The translations under genes were made by a program, and so were the position numbers. The notes beneath the pieces were generated by a model. That model had not been told where the DNA came from, searched no databases, and saw only the letters and a program-made list of their open reading frames with translations. From the NCBI RefSeq assembly GCF_000970685.1, contig NZ_LAJB01000002.1, forward strand, positions 403,854 through 467,853: 64,000 bases of DNA. Reading direction: 5' to 3'. This DNA is from Domibacillus indicus. Lineage in GTDB: Bacteria > Bacillota > Bacilli > Bacillales > Domibacillaceae. Every line of letters starts with the position of its first letter. The first letter of the stretch is position 1. Below, piece by piece: positions 56,146-64,000 of the stretch.

Positions 56146-57030
56146 TTACATGCGGCTGCTCATCCAGTCCTTCCACTCATTCTGGGTATTGCCAACCACA
56201 TATTGCAGAGCACGCTCCGGAACAGCTCCGCTCATGGCCGCCCCGCCGATCCCGATATGGATATCAGGATATTGCTTTTTGATATCATCTGCTAATTGCA
56301 GGGTCGGCTCTAAATTTTCGCGGATTGTGCAGGAAAGAAATAGGAATTTCGGCTTTACTGTTTCTGTTACAACAAAAATATCGCCTTCTTTTAAACTCGC
56401 CCCTAAATACACAACTTCATAGCCAAGGCGCCTGACAAAAAGAGTGAAAATGAGGAGGCCCAGCTCATGCCATTCATTTGGCCCGCAGACGGCCACCACT
56501 TTCGGCAGCACGCCGTTATGCGGAAAAGAATGCATAACCATGCCGATGCGCGAGCGCAAAATAGAGGTGGCAAAATGCTCATGGGCAGTCGTAATCTCAC
56601 CCGTTTCCCATAGTGCTCCAATCCGCACAAGCAGACCGGCTAAAATATTTATGGTTACATTATCAATTGTATACAAAGCAAACGCTTTGTTGATTAATTC
56701 CTGTGCTTTTGCTTCATCAAAGCGAAGAAGCGCCCGAAGCAGCTCTTCGGCCAGCGCTTCATGCCGGGGTCCGGCCTCCGCCAGATAATTATGGGCGGGC
56801 TCATCGTGCTGTTCCAGAAGAGAGGCAGCCTGACTGATCGTGAAGCCCTGCTGCACTTTTTCAGACAGCCATTTCAGCTTGCGAATATGCTCATCGGTAT
56901 AAAGCCGGTGGCCCGCTTCATTGCGCACAGGCTCAAGAATACTGTAGCGCCTCTCCCAGGCCCGGAGCGTACCCGGCTGAATTCCAGTAAGCGTTGAGAC
57001 TGCTTTAATATTATATTTGCCTTCAGACAT
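56146..57030 (-). CDS. CarH/LitR-type MerR regulator with B12-binding domain
   Basis: 294 residues. Residues 7-75 are a MerR winged helix (IQPGTLRAWERRYSILEPVR); 90-165 are the four-helix cobalamin-cap domain with the Wx9EH signature (W141, E151-H152); 175-294 are the Rossmann-like B12 domain with ExH (E186-H188) as lower ligand and GGAAMSG near the end. This is the layout of CarH and LitR, adenosylcobalamin photoreceptors that repress light-induced genes in the dark. The residue after W141 is Glu rather than the His of Thermus CarH. ATG at 57030 has AAAGGA nine bases upstream. No carotenoid or photolyase gene is adjacent. It stands where B. subtilis has mecB and gudB. Confidence 0.88.
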   Translation of the reverse strand: MSEGKYNIKAVSTLTGIQPGTLRAWERRYSILEPVRNEAGHRLYTDEHIRKLKWLSEKVQQGFTISQAASLLEQHDEPAHNYLAEAGPRHEALAEELLRALLRFDEAKAQELINKAFALYTIDNVTINILAGLLVRIGALWETGEITTAHEHFATSILRSRIGMVMHSFPHNGVLPKVVAVCGPNEWHELGLLIFTLFVRRLGYEVVYLGASLKEGDIFVVTETVKPKFLFLSCTIRENLEPTLQLADDIKKQYPDIHIGIGGAAMSGAVPERALQYVVGNTQNEWKDWMSSRM

Positions 57031-57056
57031 AAAGCTCTTTCCTTTCACGGATTATG

Positions 57057-57095
57057 TTGTACATTTATTATACAAGCCGCCCTGCTCCTCGTAAA
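57057..57095 (-). promoter_or_regulatory. promoter and inverted repeat upstream of the CarH/LitR-like gene
   Basis: TTTACG (57090-57095), 17-base spacer, TATAAT (57067-57072) on the minus strand. An inverted repeat TTGTA-N9-TACAA (57057-57075) covers the -10 box, and includes a TGTACA core. Such a site over the promoter suggests autoregulation by the B12 regulator. Confidence 0.5.
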
Positions 57096-57097
57096 AT

Positions 57098-57874
57098 CTA
57101 AATCGTCTGCTGCGGCCGGCAGATCGTGATCAGGTGGGTTTCCGCCCGCGCACCCAGCCGGAGAGAAATACCCGTTGTACCATATCCGTTTGAAACAAGC
57201 GCATGAATGCCGTTGACTGTTTTCCAGCCTCCTTTTTCATACAAGCCAAAGCGTCCCAGCCGGATCTGGCCTCCGTGCGTGTGCCCGCTCAGCATGACCG
57301 CCACGCTGTCTTCCGGTTCAATAATCCGGATAAAAGCAGGGTTGTGGCTGGCAATAATTTTGTATACAGCAGATGGAACGCCATGAAAAAGAGCAGCTTT
57401 ATCGGTTTTTCCTTTGCTTAAATCATCCGTTCCAAGCAGGTATATGCTGTCTGTTAAAGGAACGGACTGGTTTTTTAAAACAGTGACATTCCATTCTGAA
57501 AAAATGGCCGCTAACTGCCCAAAGTCAACCTCGTAATCATTGTTGCCAGGAATAAAATAAACGGGTGCAATGGCCGACAAGCGCTTAATATTTTCATGAA
57601 TTCGACTGCTCTGCACACCGCCTTCACACAAATCACCGCCAACAATGACCGCATCAGCCCGGCCGGCCGCTTTTAAAACAACCGACGGATGGACGAGTCT
57701 TTTATGAATATCAGAAATAAAAAAAAGCGCAAGCGGCGCTTTTTCCGGAAATCGATGATCAGCTATAACCGTTTCTTTCACTTCATTTCGAAATGCTTCT
57801 TTCCACATATATAAACCGGCTGCCGCTACTGGAGCAGCAGCTACCATCAGTTGTTTCCACATACACTTTTTCAT
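57098..57874 (-). CDS. ypbG: metallophosphoesterase YpbG
   Basis: Calcineurin-like phosphoesterase, 258 residues, with an N-terminal hydrophobic anchor (QLMVAAAPVAAAGLYMW). All metal-binding motifs are present: FFISDIHKR, GGDLCEGG, PGNNDYE, ASHN and SGHTHGGQIRLG. Substrate unknown; the family acts on nucleotides or lipid phosphates. Next to the ypbE-like gene and recQ, as in B. subtilis (with ypbF absent). Confidence 0.92.
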   Translation of the reverse strand: MKKCMWKQLMVAAAPVAAAGLYMWKEAFRNEVKETVIADHRFPEKAPLALFFISDIHKRLVHPSVVLKAAGRADAVIVGGDLCEGGVQSSRIHENIKRLSAIAPVYFIPGNNDYEVDFGQLAAIFSEWNVTVLKNQSVPLTDSIYLLGTDDLSKGKTDKAALFHGVPSAVYKIIASHNPAFIRIIEPEDSVAVMLSGHTHGGQIRLGRFGLYEKGGWKTVNGIHALVSNGYGTTGISLRLGARAETHLITICRPQQTI

Positions 57875-57888
57875 TCCTCTTCTGTCGT

Positions 57889-58170
57889 TTACTGATCCGG
57901 CTGCCCCGTTTCTTCCTGGGCGGCATCCGGCTGTTCATGAACAATTTGATTTACGACGGGCTTTTCTTCTTTTAGAGCGTAAATCGCTAAAAAAGGAGAA
58001 GCAATAAAAAAAATAAGCAGTCCGGTAATCAGCGGAAAGCGGCGCTGTTTTTCCGTTTGTTCTTTGACCGGCCTCTGCAATCCTCCATCTTCTGATAAAT
58101 CAGGCTCTTTCACTTTTTCAAGCGGCTGCTTATGGCGTTCAGCCAGTTCACGATAAGGATCTTTCTTCAT
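57889..58170 (-). CDS. short YpbE-like membrane protein without LysM
   Basis: 93 residues: a charged cytoplasmic part (~45 residues, with KEQTEKQRRFPL), one membrane helix (LITGLLIFFIASPFLAIYAL) and a short acidic, Gln/Glu-rich tail. B. subtilis ypbE at this place codes for the same topology followed by a long linker and a C-terminal LysM domain; here the protein stops right after the helix and tail. AGGAAT-type site with ATG at 58170. Orthology is inferred from position and topology only. Confidence 0.6.
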   Translation of the reverse strand: MKKDPYRELAERHKQPLEKVKEPDLSEDGGLQRPVKEQTEKQRRFPLITGLLIFFIASPFLAIYALKEEKPVVNQIVHEQPDAAQEETGQPDQ

Positions 58171-58246
58171 GATCATTCCTCCCATTTGTTATCGTAAGAA
58201 GAAATTAATTACTATTATACCCGACATCTTCAATTTAGGTAATAGG

Positions 58247-59689
58247 TTATTGGCCTGGAAAAAGATGGTTTAGGCGCTCTCTCCAGTTCATCTGTTCCGC
58301 CGGTGCCTCGTCCTGGCGGCCTGCTTTATAAAGGGCCCGGTCAAAGCCGCAGCGGTCACAGCATTGCGGCTGCATATGAGGCTCCTCACCGAAAAGCTGC
58401 ATATAGGCGGCGCGACGGCAGCCGTCAGACTCAACCCAGCGTTTCATCTGTAATCGTTTTTCCGCTTTTCTCGCCAAAAGTGTGGTCCGAACCTGATTGA
58501 TAAAAGCCGATTTTGGCCTGCCCTGTTCATCTGCCGCTTTGCCATAGTGAGTTAAAAAGCGCTCCTGAGTTTCAGAAAGCGGCGGAAGTACATTGCCTGG
58601 CTGAATCCCCTCTTCCGCTGCCTGGCGGATCTGTCCTTCATCAGGAAATTCCGATTCAGCAATAAAAGCATGAAGCCTTTCATCCCCCGGCACATACAAA
58701 AGAACGGCAATAGATGGCTGCCCGTCACGTCCTGCCCGGCCAATTTCCTGTAAATAAGCTTCCATCTGCGCGGGCATATGATAGTGAAGAACAAACCGGA
58801 CATTTTCTTTATTGATTCCCATTCCAAAGGCACTTGTCGCACAAACAACATCCAGGTCCCCATTTAAAAACTGGTGCTGAATCAGCAGACGTTCTCCAGC
58901 ATCCATCCCTCCGTGATAAAAAGCGGCTCCCTTGATCCCCCGGTTTTTTAAAAGCATAACGGCTTCTTCGGCTGCTTTTCTGCCTGAAAAGTAAACAATG
59001 CCCGGCTTTTGAAGGACCCTCACAAGCTCTGTAAGCCGCTTCTGCTTTTCAAGCGGATCCTGAATCACCTGCACATCAACTGCAATATTGGGACGGTTCA
59101 CGGAAAATACCCATTCGTTTACTTTATCCAGGGAAAGCTTCTCACAAATATCTCTCCGGACTTTTTCATCGGCGGTTGCTGTCAAAGCAAGTGTCAGAGG
59201 GCTGCCAAGCATTTCTCGGGCCCGGCCAAGAAGGCGGTAATCGGGACGGAAATCATACCCCCATTGAGAAATGCAGTGGGCTTCATCCACGACAAACAGC
59301 GCTACAGTAAGACGGCGGAGTGCATGCATAATATGGGGGAGCTGAAGCATTTCCGGCGATAGAAAAATAAATTTATATTGATGCAGCCGGGCAAGTGCAC
59401 TGTTTTTTTCTTCATACTGTAAAAAGGAATTAAGGGCGATGACCCGTTTTTCCCCCATCAGCTTCAGCTGTTCGACTTGATCCTGCATAAGCGACAAAAG
59501 CGGTGACACAATAATTACCGGTCCTTCTAGCAAATAAGCCGGCAGCTGGTAGCAAAGCGACTTCCCTGTCCCTGTCGGCAGCATGCTGAGCGTATCGCTT
59601 CCATTTAAAAGCGACTCAATTGTTTCACGCTGGCCGGGACGAAAAGAAGAAAAACCAAATGTTTTCTGTAGAATTTTGTCAATTATCAT
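58247..59689 (-). CDS. recQ: ATP-dependent DNA helicase RecQ/RecS
   Basis: 480 residues, the short Bacillus RecQ form (RecS, YpbC). Motifs: FRPGQRETIESLL, MLPTGTGKSLCYQLP (Walker A), VVDEAHCISQWGYDFRPDY (DEAH and RecQ aromatic loop), VCATSAFGMGINKENVRFV and QEIGRAGRDGQPS. A zinc cysteine set appears near the end (CCDRCGFDRALY). The ATG at 59689 has AGGTGA five bases upstream, with alternatives overlapping the ypbB stop. Transcribed with ypbB. Confidence 0.95.
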   Translation of the reverse strand: MIIDKILQKTFGFSSFRPGQRETIESLLNGSDTLSMLPTGTGKSLCYQLPAYLLEGPVIIVSPLLSLMQDQVEQLKLMGEKRVIALNSFLQYEEKNSALARLHQYKFIFLSPEMLQLPHIMHALRRLTVALFVVDEAHCISQWGYDFRPDYRLLGRAREMLGSPLTLALTATADEKVRRDICEKLSLDKVNEWVFSVNRPNIAVDVQVIQDPLEKQKRLTELVRVLQKPGIVYFSGRKAAEEAVMLLKNRGIKGAAFYHGGMDAGERLLIQHQFLNGDLDVVCATSAFGMGINKENVRFVLHYHMPAQMEAYLQEIGRAGRDGQPSIAVLLYVPGDERLHAFIAESEFPDEGQIRQAAEEGIQPGNVLPPLSETQERFLTHYGKAADEQGRPKSAFINQVRTTLLARKAEKRLQMKRWVESDGCRRAAYMQLFGEEPHMQPQCCDRCGFDRALYKAGRQDEAPAEQMNWRERLNHLFPGQ

Positions 59690-59694
59690 AGTCA

Positions 59695-60735
59695 TCACCT
59701 GCTTTCTTTCGCCAGAACAAGCCGAATTTCAAAATAAGAATGATCAGGAAGCTGGTCTTTCAGCGGTTTTAACTGGCGCACTGCACTCGTTCCACCGGCT
59801 TTTACCACGGCTTTTTCTTTTTCCTCGTCAATAAATGGCCGAATGGAAAAGTGCGGATCATTTAAAGCGAGCTCAACAATATGATCCTCTATTGTTGCCC
59901 GCTTCAGCCGTCTTGCCGCTGCGATTTGTTCCACCGTCAGGCCTTTCTGTAAATAATCAGCCGTTTTGCGGGCGGAGTCTGTTAAAGGAATGGAAACGGT
60001 AATACCGCTCAAAACCTGGCGCAAAAACGGCAGCGGCTCCTTCCCGTGCATTAAAAGGCCGATAACTGCGTGCAGGCTGTTCAAAAAACGAAACCAATAT
60101 TCCGTTGCTTCCATTTGCAGCATTTCCGCTGCCTGTTCCACCGTCCGGCCGGTCTGTCCGTGCCCGGAAAAGCGGAGCAGCAGGCAGTCCGGGTGCTCCG
60201 GCTGCTTTTCAAGCACATATGCCAGTTCCCGCCGCAGCTGGCCCGGCATCGCTTTTTTTTCAATTGAATTCTGCTTAAAAAACTGTTTTACCCAGTGCTG
60301 CACTTGTTCATCGCGGGTAACAGGATAATATGTCCGATCGGAGTAAGCAAAGTGAGAGACCACCTGGACGGCCAGCTGAAGGCGGCTGAAAAAAACGGGC
60401 GCGGTGCCGGCCAGACGCCAGCCTGATAAAAAGGAAAAATTCCCTGTTCTGTCAAATGAGGCCTCCATTTCGCCCAGTCCTTTGTCTGTAACAAATAAGC
60501 GCTGCCGTTCTCCTGTTAAGCAGCCTGCTTCGAGCAGCTGCCCAATAATCTGGTCAAATGTATCCATCGTCAGAAAAGGAGCCGTTTGAAACCATTTCGA
60601 AAGCTTATATAAATGGGCATCCTGAATCGTCTGGGCTGACTTTTTCCCTTTCAGCAAATGAAAGACAGACGAAGCTGACCGCCCCCCTTCCACTTCTTTC
60701 AGCATATTCACAATTACAGCTTCAAGACATCGCAT
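59695..60735 (-). CDS. ypbB: YpbB, helix-turn-helix domain protein
   Basis: 346 residues, the usual partner upstream of recQ in Bacillus. An N-terminal region has KGKKSAQTIQDAHLYKLSKWF, and a C-terminal HTH/RQC-like domain has LQKGLTVEQIAAARRLKRATIEDHIVELAL. The pairing with RecQ, which here lacks a long RQC-HRDC tail, suggests it supplies that function in trans; that is an inference. Promoter region shared back-to-back with fer. Confidence 0.88.
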   Translation of the reverse strand: MRCLEAVIVNMLKEVEGGRSASSVFHLLKGKKSAQTIQDAHLYKLSKWFQTAPFLTMDTFDQIIGQLLEAGCLTGERQRLFVTDKGLGEMEASFDRTGNFSFLSGWRLAGTAPVFFSRLQLAVQVVSHFAYSDRTYYPVTRDEQVQHWVKQFFKQNSIEKKAMPGQLRRELAYVLEKQPEHPDCLLLRFSGHGQTGRTVEQAAEMLQMEATEYWFRFLNSLHAVIGLLMHGKEPLPFLRQVLSGITVSIPLTDSARKTADYLQKGLTVEQIAAARRLKRATIEDHIVELALNDPHFSIRPFIDEEKEKAVVKAGGTSAVRQLKPLKDQLPDHSYFEIRLVLAKESR

Positions 60736-60849
60736 ATGTATCCCCCCTTCTTATACAGCGCTAGTTTATCACAAAACATGCGTTCCTGTCTTTATTTTTC
60801 CGTACCTTGTTTTGAAAGCTCTTTCATCCGGGGAGCGGGAAGTTTTTTA

Positions 60850-60878
60850 TTGAAAAGTAAATTAATCGGACTTAAAAT
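60850..60878 (+). promoter_or_regulatory. SigA promoter of fer
   Basis: TTGAAA (60850-60855), 17-base spacer, TAAAAT (60873-60878). Each box is within one base of consensus. Confidence 0.6.
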
Positions 60879-60933
60879 GAACAATAGAAGTGTTTTCACA
60901 TACGCTTACTGACAGACTTTATGGGAGGTTTAA

Positions 60934-61185
<252 letters not shown>

Positions 61186-61188
61186 AAA

Positions 61189-61214
61189 AACGGCTGCCTG
61201 GTCAGGCAGCTGTT
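61189..61214. terminator. bidirectional terminator between fer and ribU
   Basis: GCTGCCTG / CAGGCAGC stem flanked by A and T runs; serves both convergent genes. Confidence 0.87.
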
Positions 61215-61221
61215 TTTTTAG

Positions 61222-61797
61222 TTATGCGGCGGCTGCAAGTTTTTTCATCCGGCTGCCGAGACGGGCAAAAATCATATAAAAAACGGTTCCTACAATAATC
61301 CCTTTAACCAGGTTAAACGGCAGAATTCCTGCTACAATCGTTTGGCGCATTTCAGTCCCGCTCATTGCCGGGGAACCAAGAAACAGGGTATAGGCCGGCA
61401 AAATAACAAAGTAATTTAGTATACTCATAATTACCGACATGGATACCACTCCGGACAGAATGGCAGCGGGCATCGCTTTTTTTGATTCAAAGCGTTTATA
61501 TACGTAATAAACAGGCAGAATAAATGTAACTCCGGCCGCAAAATTTGCTAAATGGCCAACGGGAACACCGGTAGGACTACCCGTCATAATAAAATTAATG
61601 ACATTTTTTAAAAACTCAACGGCAATGCCGGCTGCAGGCCCCAGGGCAATCGCTGCGATGAGCGCTGGAACATCGCTGAAATCAATCATTAAAAATCCTG
61701 GAAACGGCGGGATTGGAAAATTAAGCAGCATCAGCAGGTAAGAAATTGCTGACAGCAGCCCCACTGCTGTTAAAACACGTGCACTGTTTTTCTTCAT
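61222..61797 (-). CDS. ribU: riboflavin ECF transporter substrate-binding protein RibU
   Basis: Membrane S-component that binds riboflavin for ECF-type uptake, 191 residues and about six helices. Family features: MLLNFPIPPFPGFLMIDFSDVP near the first helices and the NVINFIMTGSPTGVPVGHLANF segment. The energising EcfAAT module is not in the window, as expected since it is shared. AAGGAG precedes the ATG. An FMN riboswitch and terminator in the leader confirm the riboflavin role. B. subtilis name ypaA or fmnP. Confidence 0.95.
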   Translation of the reverse strand: MKKNSARVLTAVGLLSAISYLLMLLNFPIPPFPGFLMIDFSDVPALIAAIALGPAAGIAVEFLKNVINFIMTGSPTGVPVGHLANFAAGVTFILPVYYVYKRFESKKAMPAAILSGVVSMSVIMSILNYFVILPAYTLFLGSPAMSGTEMRQTIVAGILPFNLVKGIIVGTVFYMIFARLGSRMKKLAAAA

Positions 61798-61864
61798 TTC
61801 TCATTCTCCTTCTTTTTCATCCATCTCTTCAGAAGGAAGGCAGCCAGGGCTTACAAAGCAAAAT

Positions 61865-61890
61865 CCCCCTTACGCAGGAGCATAAGGGGG
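61865..61890 (-). terminator. leader terminator between FMN riboswitch and ribU
   Basis: CCCCCTTA / TAAGGGGG stem followed by ATTTTGCTTT on the minus strand, ~60 bases after the aptamer. It is the likely expression platform for transcription termination. Confidence 0.7.
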
Positions 61891-61949
61891 AGAAAAGCCA
61901 TGCATAAATAAACGTTCGGCAATTGCTTTTTTGAACGCAGGCATACCTT

Positions 61950-62074
61950 CATCTTCTCCCATCCAGACTATACTGTCGGCTCCGGATTCACACCGGATCA
62001 TGCCTTATCGGCTCGCGGGCTTAAGGACCAGGTCCATTACCGCCGGTCGGGAATTTCACCACGCCCCGAAGATG
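61950..62074 (-). promoter_or_regulatory. FMN riboswitch (RFN element)
   Basis: On the minus strand the conserved blocks appear in order: CTTCGGGGCG, GAAATTCCCGACCGGCGGT, GCCCGCGAGC, GATCCGGTG, AATCCGGAGCCGACAGT, ATAGTCTGGATGGGAGAAG. P1 pairs CATCTTC with GAAGATG. It controls ribU. Confidence 0.97.
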
Positions 62075-62095
62075 AAATGATTTAATTTGGCTTTT

Positions 62096-62125
62096 ATTAT
62101 CTCAAATACGAGAAAAAATTGTCAA
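62096..62125 (-). promoter_or_regulatory. SigA promoter of the ribU leader
   Basis: TTGACA (62120-62125), 18-base spacer, GATAAT (62096-62101) on the minus strand. The -35 box overlaps the resE stop codon region. Confidence 0.6.
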
Positions 62126-63903
62126 GCCTGCATGCCTGGCAGTGTAAAGAAAAAGACGGTGCCGTGTCCCAGCCGACTTTGCACTTTAATAGTACCGCCG
62201 TGTGCCTGGACAATGTTCTTGGCAATAGACAGACCAAGTCCGGTGCCGGCTCTTCCACGCGTCCTTGCTTTATCCGCTTTGTAAAACCTCTCAAAAACAA
62301 AGGGAAGATCTTCTTCTGGAATCCCTGCTCCTGAATCTTCCACCTGGATCAAATGAACATCCTTTTTTATTTCATGAATAACCGTCACACGGCCATTTTC
62401 GGGAGTGTGGCGCAGGGCATTATCAATTAAATTGGTCAGCACCTGCTCAATTCGGTCTTCGTCAATCGATACCATTGTTTCTGTGCCATTCGTTTTCGCT
62501 GAAAGAAAAATGTTTTTTTCTTTCGCAAGACCCTGGAATTTATTTGTTACTCGCTGTAAAAATGGTTCAAGGATTGTATCCGTCTTATTTAGCGTAATAT
62601 GGCCGGCCTGCATCCGTGCAAGATCCAGCAATTCATTCACAAGGCGTCCCATTCTCAGTGACTCTTCATGGATAATCTGAGCGATCTCTCGCTTTTCCTC
62701 TTCCGTTGCTGCGATATCATCTACAATTGCTTCACTGTAGCCCTGCATCATTGAAATAGGCGTTCGCAGCTCATGAGAGACATTGGCTATAAAATCTTCG
62801 CGCAGCTTATCAAGCCGCCGCTCTTCTGTCATATCGCGAACGACCGTAACCGCTCCCCGCACTGAATCAGCATTATAAAGCGGACTGACAATCATTACGT
62901 AGGAACGCCCCTGCATCGTTAATTCGCCTTCCTGCTCTGTTTCGGTCTCGACCGCTGTTTTAAATAATTCCTGCAGGAGTGTTGGTGTTTCTTCCTGAGA
63001 ACGGCCTGCTTCTTTTTCAAAATTCCAGTCATGCAAAAACTGCCGGGCCGGCGGATTTGTAATCAGCACCGCGCCGCTCTGATCAAGCGTGATAACTCCA
63101 TCCGCCATGGAGCTCAGAATACTCGAGAGCTGCTCTTTTTCCTGGTTAAGCGCATGAATGTTTCCTTTTAACTGATACGCCATCCGGTTAAAAGATGTGG
63201 CCAGCGCCCCGATTTCATCGTTTGTTAAAATCGGCACCTTCGTATCAAAATTTCCTTGTGACAGTTCTGTAGCAGCTTCACGCATCGTACGGAGCGGCGC
63301 CGTTACACGCGTTGAAAGAAAAAAAGCAAAAACGGTCGTTAAAATAATGGCAATGCCAGCCGCAACCAGTATCAGCTTTGTCGTCTGCTCTGTTGTTTCT
63401 TTCATCACTTCAAGCGACTGATAAATAAAGACGGCCCCGTTTTCGCCGTTATTCATTTGAAACGGAACTCCTACAATAAACGCATTTTCATACCGGCTGT
63501 CTGCATCGCTGCCGGATCCTATACGGATTTCTGCCTCTACTTTTTTTTGGCTGCTGAAAACAGCGGACAGCTCAGGGCTCGACGTAATGGTTTCCTGGTC
63601 GATTTTCGCTTTCTCTTTTTCCAGAGGGGAAAAGTGAAAAAGCCGCTCATTTTCAGCAATGACAATATGAGCCGGATCATCCACCAGTTCCCAGGCGACT
63701 TCCAATCCTGTTGCTTCGTTTTCATGGTCTTCAATAACAGCGGCAATTTTTTCGGCTGTGTTTTCCAGCTGCTGCTCAACCTGTGAGATATGATAATTCT
63801 CAAAAAACTCTAATAGCAATATGGTTAAGAAAGCGAGCACAAAGGAAACGAGAAGCAGAATAGTAATCCACAGCTTCCCGACGACACTTCTCCACAGCTT
63901 CAT
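62122..63903 (-). CDS. resE: sensor histidine kinase ResE
   Basis: Membrane kinase for oxygen and nitric-oxide-linked respiration control, partner of ResD. 593 residues: TM1 ~11-31, extracytoplasmic domain ~32-176, TM2 ~177-198, HAMP (RVTAPLRTMREAATELSQGN), PAS (~255-355), phospho-acceptor H377 in FIANVSHELRTP, and HATPase boxes NLIDNALRHTP, DSGAGIPEED, FERFYKADKAR and GTGLGLSIAKN. ATG overlaps the resD stop by four bases. The qcr genes in this window are typical ResD-linked targets. Confidence 0.94.
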   Translation of the reverse strand: MKLWRSVVGKLWITILLLVSFVLAFLTILLLEFFENYHISQVEQQLENTAEKIAAVIEDHENEATGLEVAWELVDDPAHIVIAENERLFHFSPLEKEKAKIDQETITSSPELSAVFSSQKKVEAEIRIGSGSDADSRYENAFIVGVPFQMNNGENGAVFIYQSLEVMKETTEQTTKLILVAAGIAIILTTVFAFFLSTRVTAPLRTMREAATELSQGNFDTKVPILTNDEIGALATSFNRMAYQLKGNIHALNQEKEQLSSILSSMADGVITLDQSGAVLITNPPARQFLHDWNFEKEAGRSQEETPTLLQELFKTAVETETEQEGELTMQGRSYVMIVSPLYNADSVRGAVTVVRDMTEERRLDKLREDFIANVSHELRTPISMMQGYSEAIVDDIAATEEEKREIAQIIHEESLRMGRLVNELLDLARMQAGHITLNKTDTILEPFLQRVTNKFQGLAKEKNIFLSAKTNGTETMVSIDEDRIEQVLTNLIDNALRHTPENGRVTVIHEIKKDVHLIQVEDSGAGIPEEDLPFVFERFYKADKARTRGRAGTGLGLSIAKNIVQAHGGTIKVQSRLGHGTVFFFTLPGMQA

Positions 63904-64000
63904 TCATTCCCGACCTCAAATTTATAGCCGACGCCCCAGACTGTTACAATCATTTTGGCTGCTTCCTCGGATACTTTGTTCAGTTTTTCGCGCAGCCGCT
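63900..64000 (-). CDS. resD: response regulator ResD, C-terminal end (partial)
   Basis: Only the last ~33 residues are inside the window: RLREKLNKVSEEAAKMIVTVWGVGYKFEVGNE (split here as RLREKLNKV and VTVWGVGYKFEV). This is the final helix and beta wing of an OmpR-type winged-helix domain, with the GVGYKF signature. The stop overlaps the resE start as ATGA. The identity as ResD follows from the resE partner. Confidence 0.85.
   Translation of the reverse strand, partial: RLREKLNKVSEEAAKMIVTVWGVGYKFEVGNE

Overview
The window is backbone chromosome of a spore-forming Bacillota of the family Bacillaceae. Gene order follows the Bacillus subtilis segment from yprB to resD almost gene by gene. Markers for this placement are spoIVA, sleB-ypeB and prsW (sporulation and germination), hepS-menG-hepT (menaquinone), qcrABC, bshA and ypdA (bacillithiol) and resDE. 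Base composition looks even throughout. I saw no tRNA, rRNA, insertion sequence, prophage or CRISPR array. Nearly all genes lie on the minus strand; the plus-strand exceptions are recU-ponA, a 35-codon gene, a YitT-family gene, an asparaginase and fer.

Layout from left to right. 1-4.4 kb: yprB (cut by the window edge), yprA, yppE, a small coiled-coil protein and a stand-alone STAS protein. 4.5-7.9 kb: recU-ponA on the plus strand, meeting ypoC at a shared terminator. 8-14.6 kb: ypoC, nth, dnaD, aspB, ypmB, ypmA, dinG. 15.2-22.3 kb: panD, panC, panB with a structured leader, then birA, cca, bshA, mgsA, dapB, ypjD. 22.4-25.1 kb: a YitT-family gene, a palindromic element between two near-identical terminators, yugP, a very short ypjB-like gene and ypjA. 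25.1-27.2 kb: qcrCBA. 27.3-36.4 kb: ypiF, ypiB, ypiA, aroA, tyrA, hisC, aroH, aroB, aroC. 36.6-41.6 kb: cheR, ndk, hepT, menG, hepS, folE, hup. 41.7-50.4 kb: spoIVA, yphF, yphE, gpsA, der, fni, ypfD, plsC, cmk. 50.4-56.1 kb: a PilZ protein, ypeB, sleB, prsW, asparaginase, ypdA. 56.1-64 kb: a B12-binding MerR regulator, ypbG, a short ypbE-like gene, recQ, ypbB, fer, ribU under an FMN riboswitch, resE and the end of resD.

The genes form several pathway blocks: chorismate and aromatic amino acid synthesis (aroC-aroB-aroH-hisC-tyrA-aroA), pantothenate (panBCD), menaquinone side chain and ring methylation, the bc-type menaquinol oxidase with its ResDE regulators nearby, the germination pair sleB-ypeB, and bacillithiol synthesis and recycling (bshA, ypdA).

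The most informative departures from the B. subtilis plan are: loss of both trpEDCFBA and mtrB from their usual places; bshB1 missing between mgsA and bshA; asnS missing between aspB and dnaD; a CarH/LitR-type cobalamin photoreceptor where mecB-gudB would be; and shrunken versions of ypjB and ypbE. No wholly new multi-gene system is visible. The best leads are the CarH-like gene with an inverted repeat over its own promoter, the panB leader with a pan-motif-like stem-loop, the palindromic element at 23.3 kb, the 35-codon gene behind a SigB-like promoter, and the hairpin-rich gap at 29.9-30.1 kb.
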